Positions 62,231-62,239 of a stretch of 62,239 nt of DNA are shown here, one piece after another. How positions within the stretch are numbered: position 1 is the first letter of the stretch; the number at the start of each line of letters is the position of its first letter. This DNA is from a virus. The notes beneath the pieces are model-generated. The model did not search any database and was not told the origin of the DNA. It worked only from the letters and a program-made list of their open reading frames with translations. Location: the IMG/VR virus record IMGVR_UViG_3300030202_000729, positions 1 through 62,239 of that record; one strand, given 5' to 3'. The translations under genes were made by a program, and so were the position numbers.

Positions 62231-62239
62231 ATGGCAACC
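62231..62239 (+). other. Possible start of another rightward gene
   Basis: ATGGCAACC at the window edge, 48 bases after copy 4 of the element, the same order as in the earlier units. Only three codons are visible, so this is suggestive only. Confidence 0.25.

Overview
The window looks like about 62 kb of a tailed phage (podovirus-type, crAss-like/Crassvirales or a close relative) that infects a marine Bacteroidota, probably Flavobacteriia or Cryomorphaceae-like. Three things support this. A 4627-residue virion-type protein carries the DFDID catalytic motif of crAss-like phage virion RNA polymerases. Promoter-like sequences fit the Bacteroidota consensus TAnnTTTG. Two proteins carry host-type GCTD...DDGSC repeats, one of them ending in a type IX secretion (T9SS) sorting domain. 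All names come from reading the sequence; no database search was possible. The standard genetic code is used, with no sign of stop-codon recoding.

Layout. From 1 to 60,602 every gene lies on the minus strand, packed with ATGA/TAATG overlaps, so it reads right to left as a late block. In order of transcription: a short basic protein (60.6 kb); a peptidoglycan amidase with a long leader (60.2); a GroES-like co-chaperonin, a coiled-coil protein, a winged-helix protein, a zinc-ribbon protein and an IHF/HU-like protein (59.7-58.3); a possible small terminase and the large terminase (58.3-55.9); portal, an internal protein, scaffold and major capsid protein (55.9-50.6); head-tail connector proteins and a second abundant structural protein (50.5-47.2); a giant adhesin-like fibre and a second fibre (46.7-38.8); holin, metallophosphoesterase, ring protein and small appendage proteins including a LamG-like one (38.8-33.5); an envelope module of T9SS cargo, outer-membrane barrel, coiled-coil membrane protein and thioredoxin-like protein (33.5-29.8); small basic proteins (29.7-27.4); ring and muzzle proteins (27.5-20.1); two probable ejected cargo proteins (20.1-14.3); and the giant RNA-polymerase protein (14.3-0.45).

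From 60,639 to the right end the genes run on the plus strand. Two overlapping small genes end at a terminator. Then come three small genes, each followed by a hairpin; two of them (61,173 and 61,482) have a copy of a 38-bp element about 30-40 bp upstream, and two more copies precede a possible gene at the window edge. This looks like the beginning of the early region, and the element is a candidate promoter for the packaged RNA polymerase.

How it works together (inference): the virion would carry the giant polymerase protein and the cargo proteins into the cell, the polymerase would read the rightward early units, and host-type promoters and late read-through would drive the leftward morphogenesis block. 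Lysis would use the holin and the amidase. The T9SS cargo and outer-membrane barrel suggest the phage also changes the surface of the infected cell.
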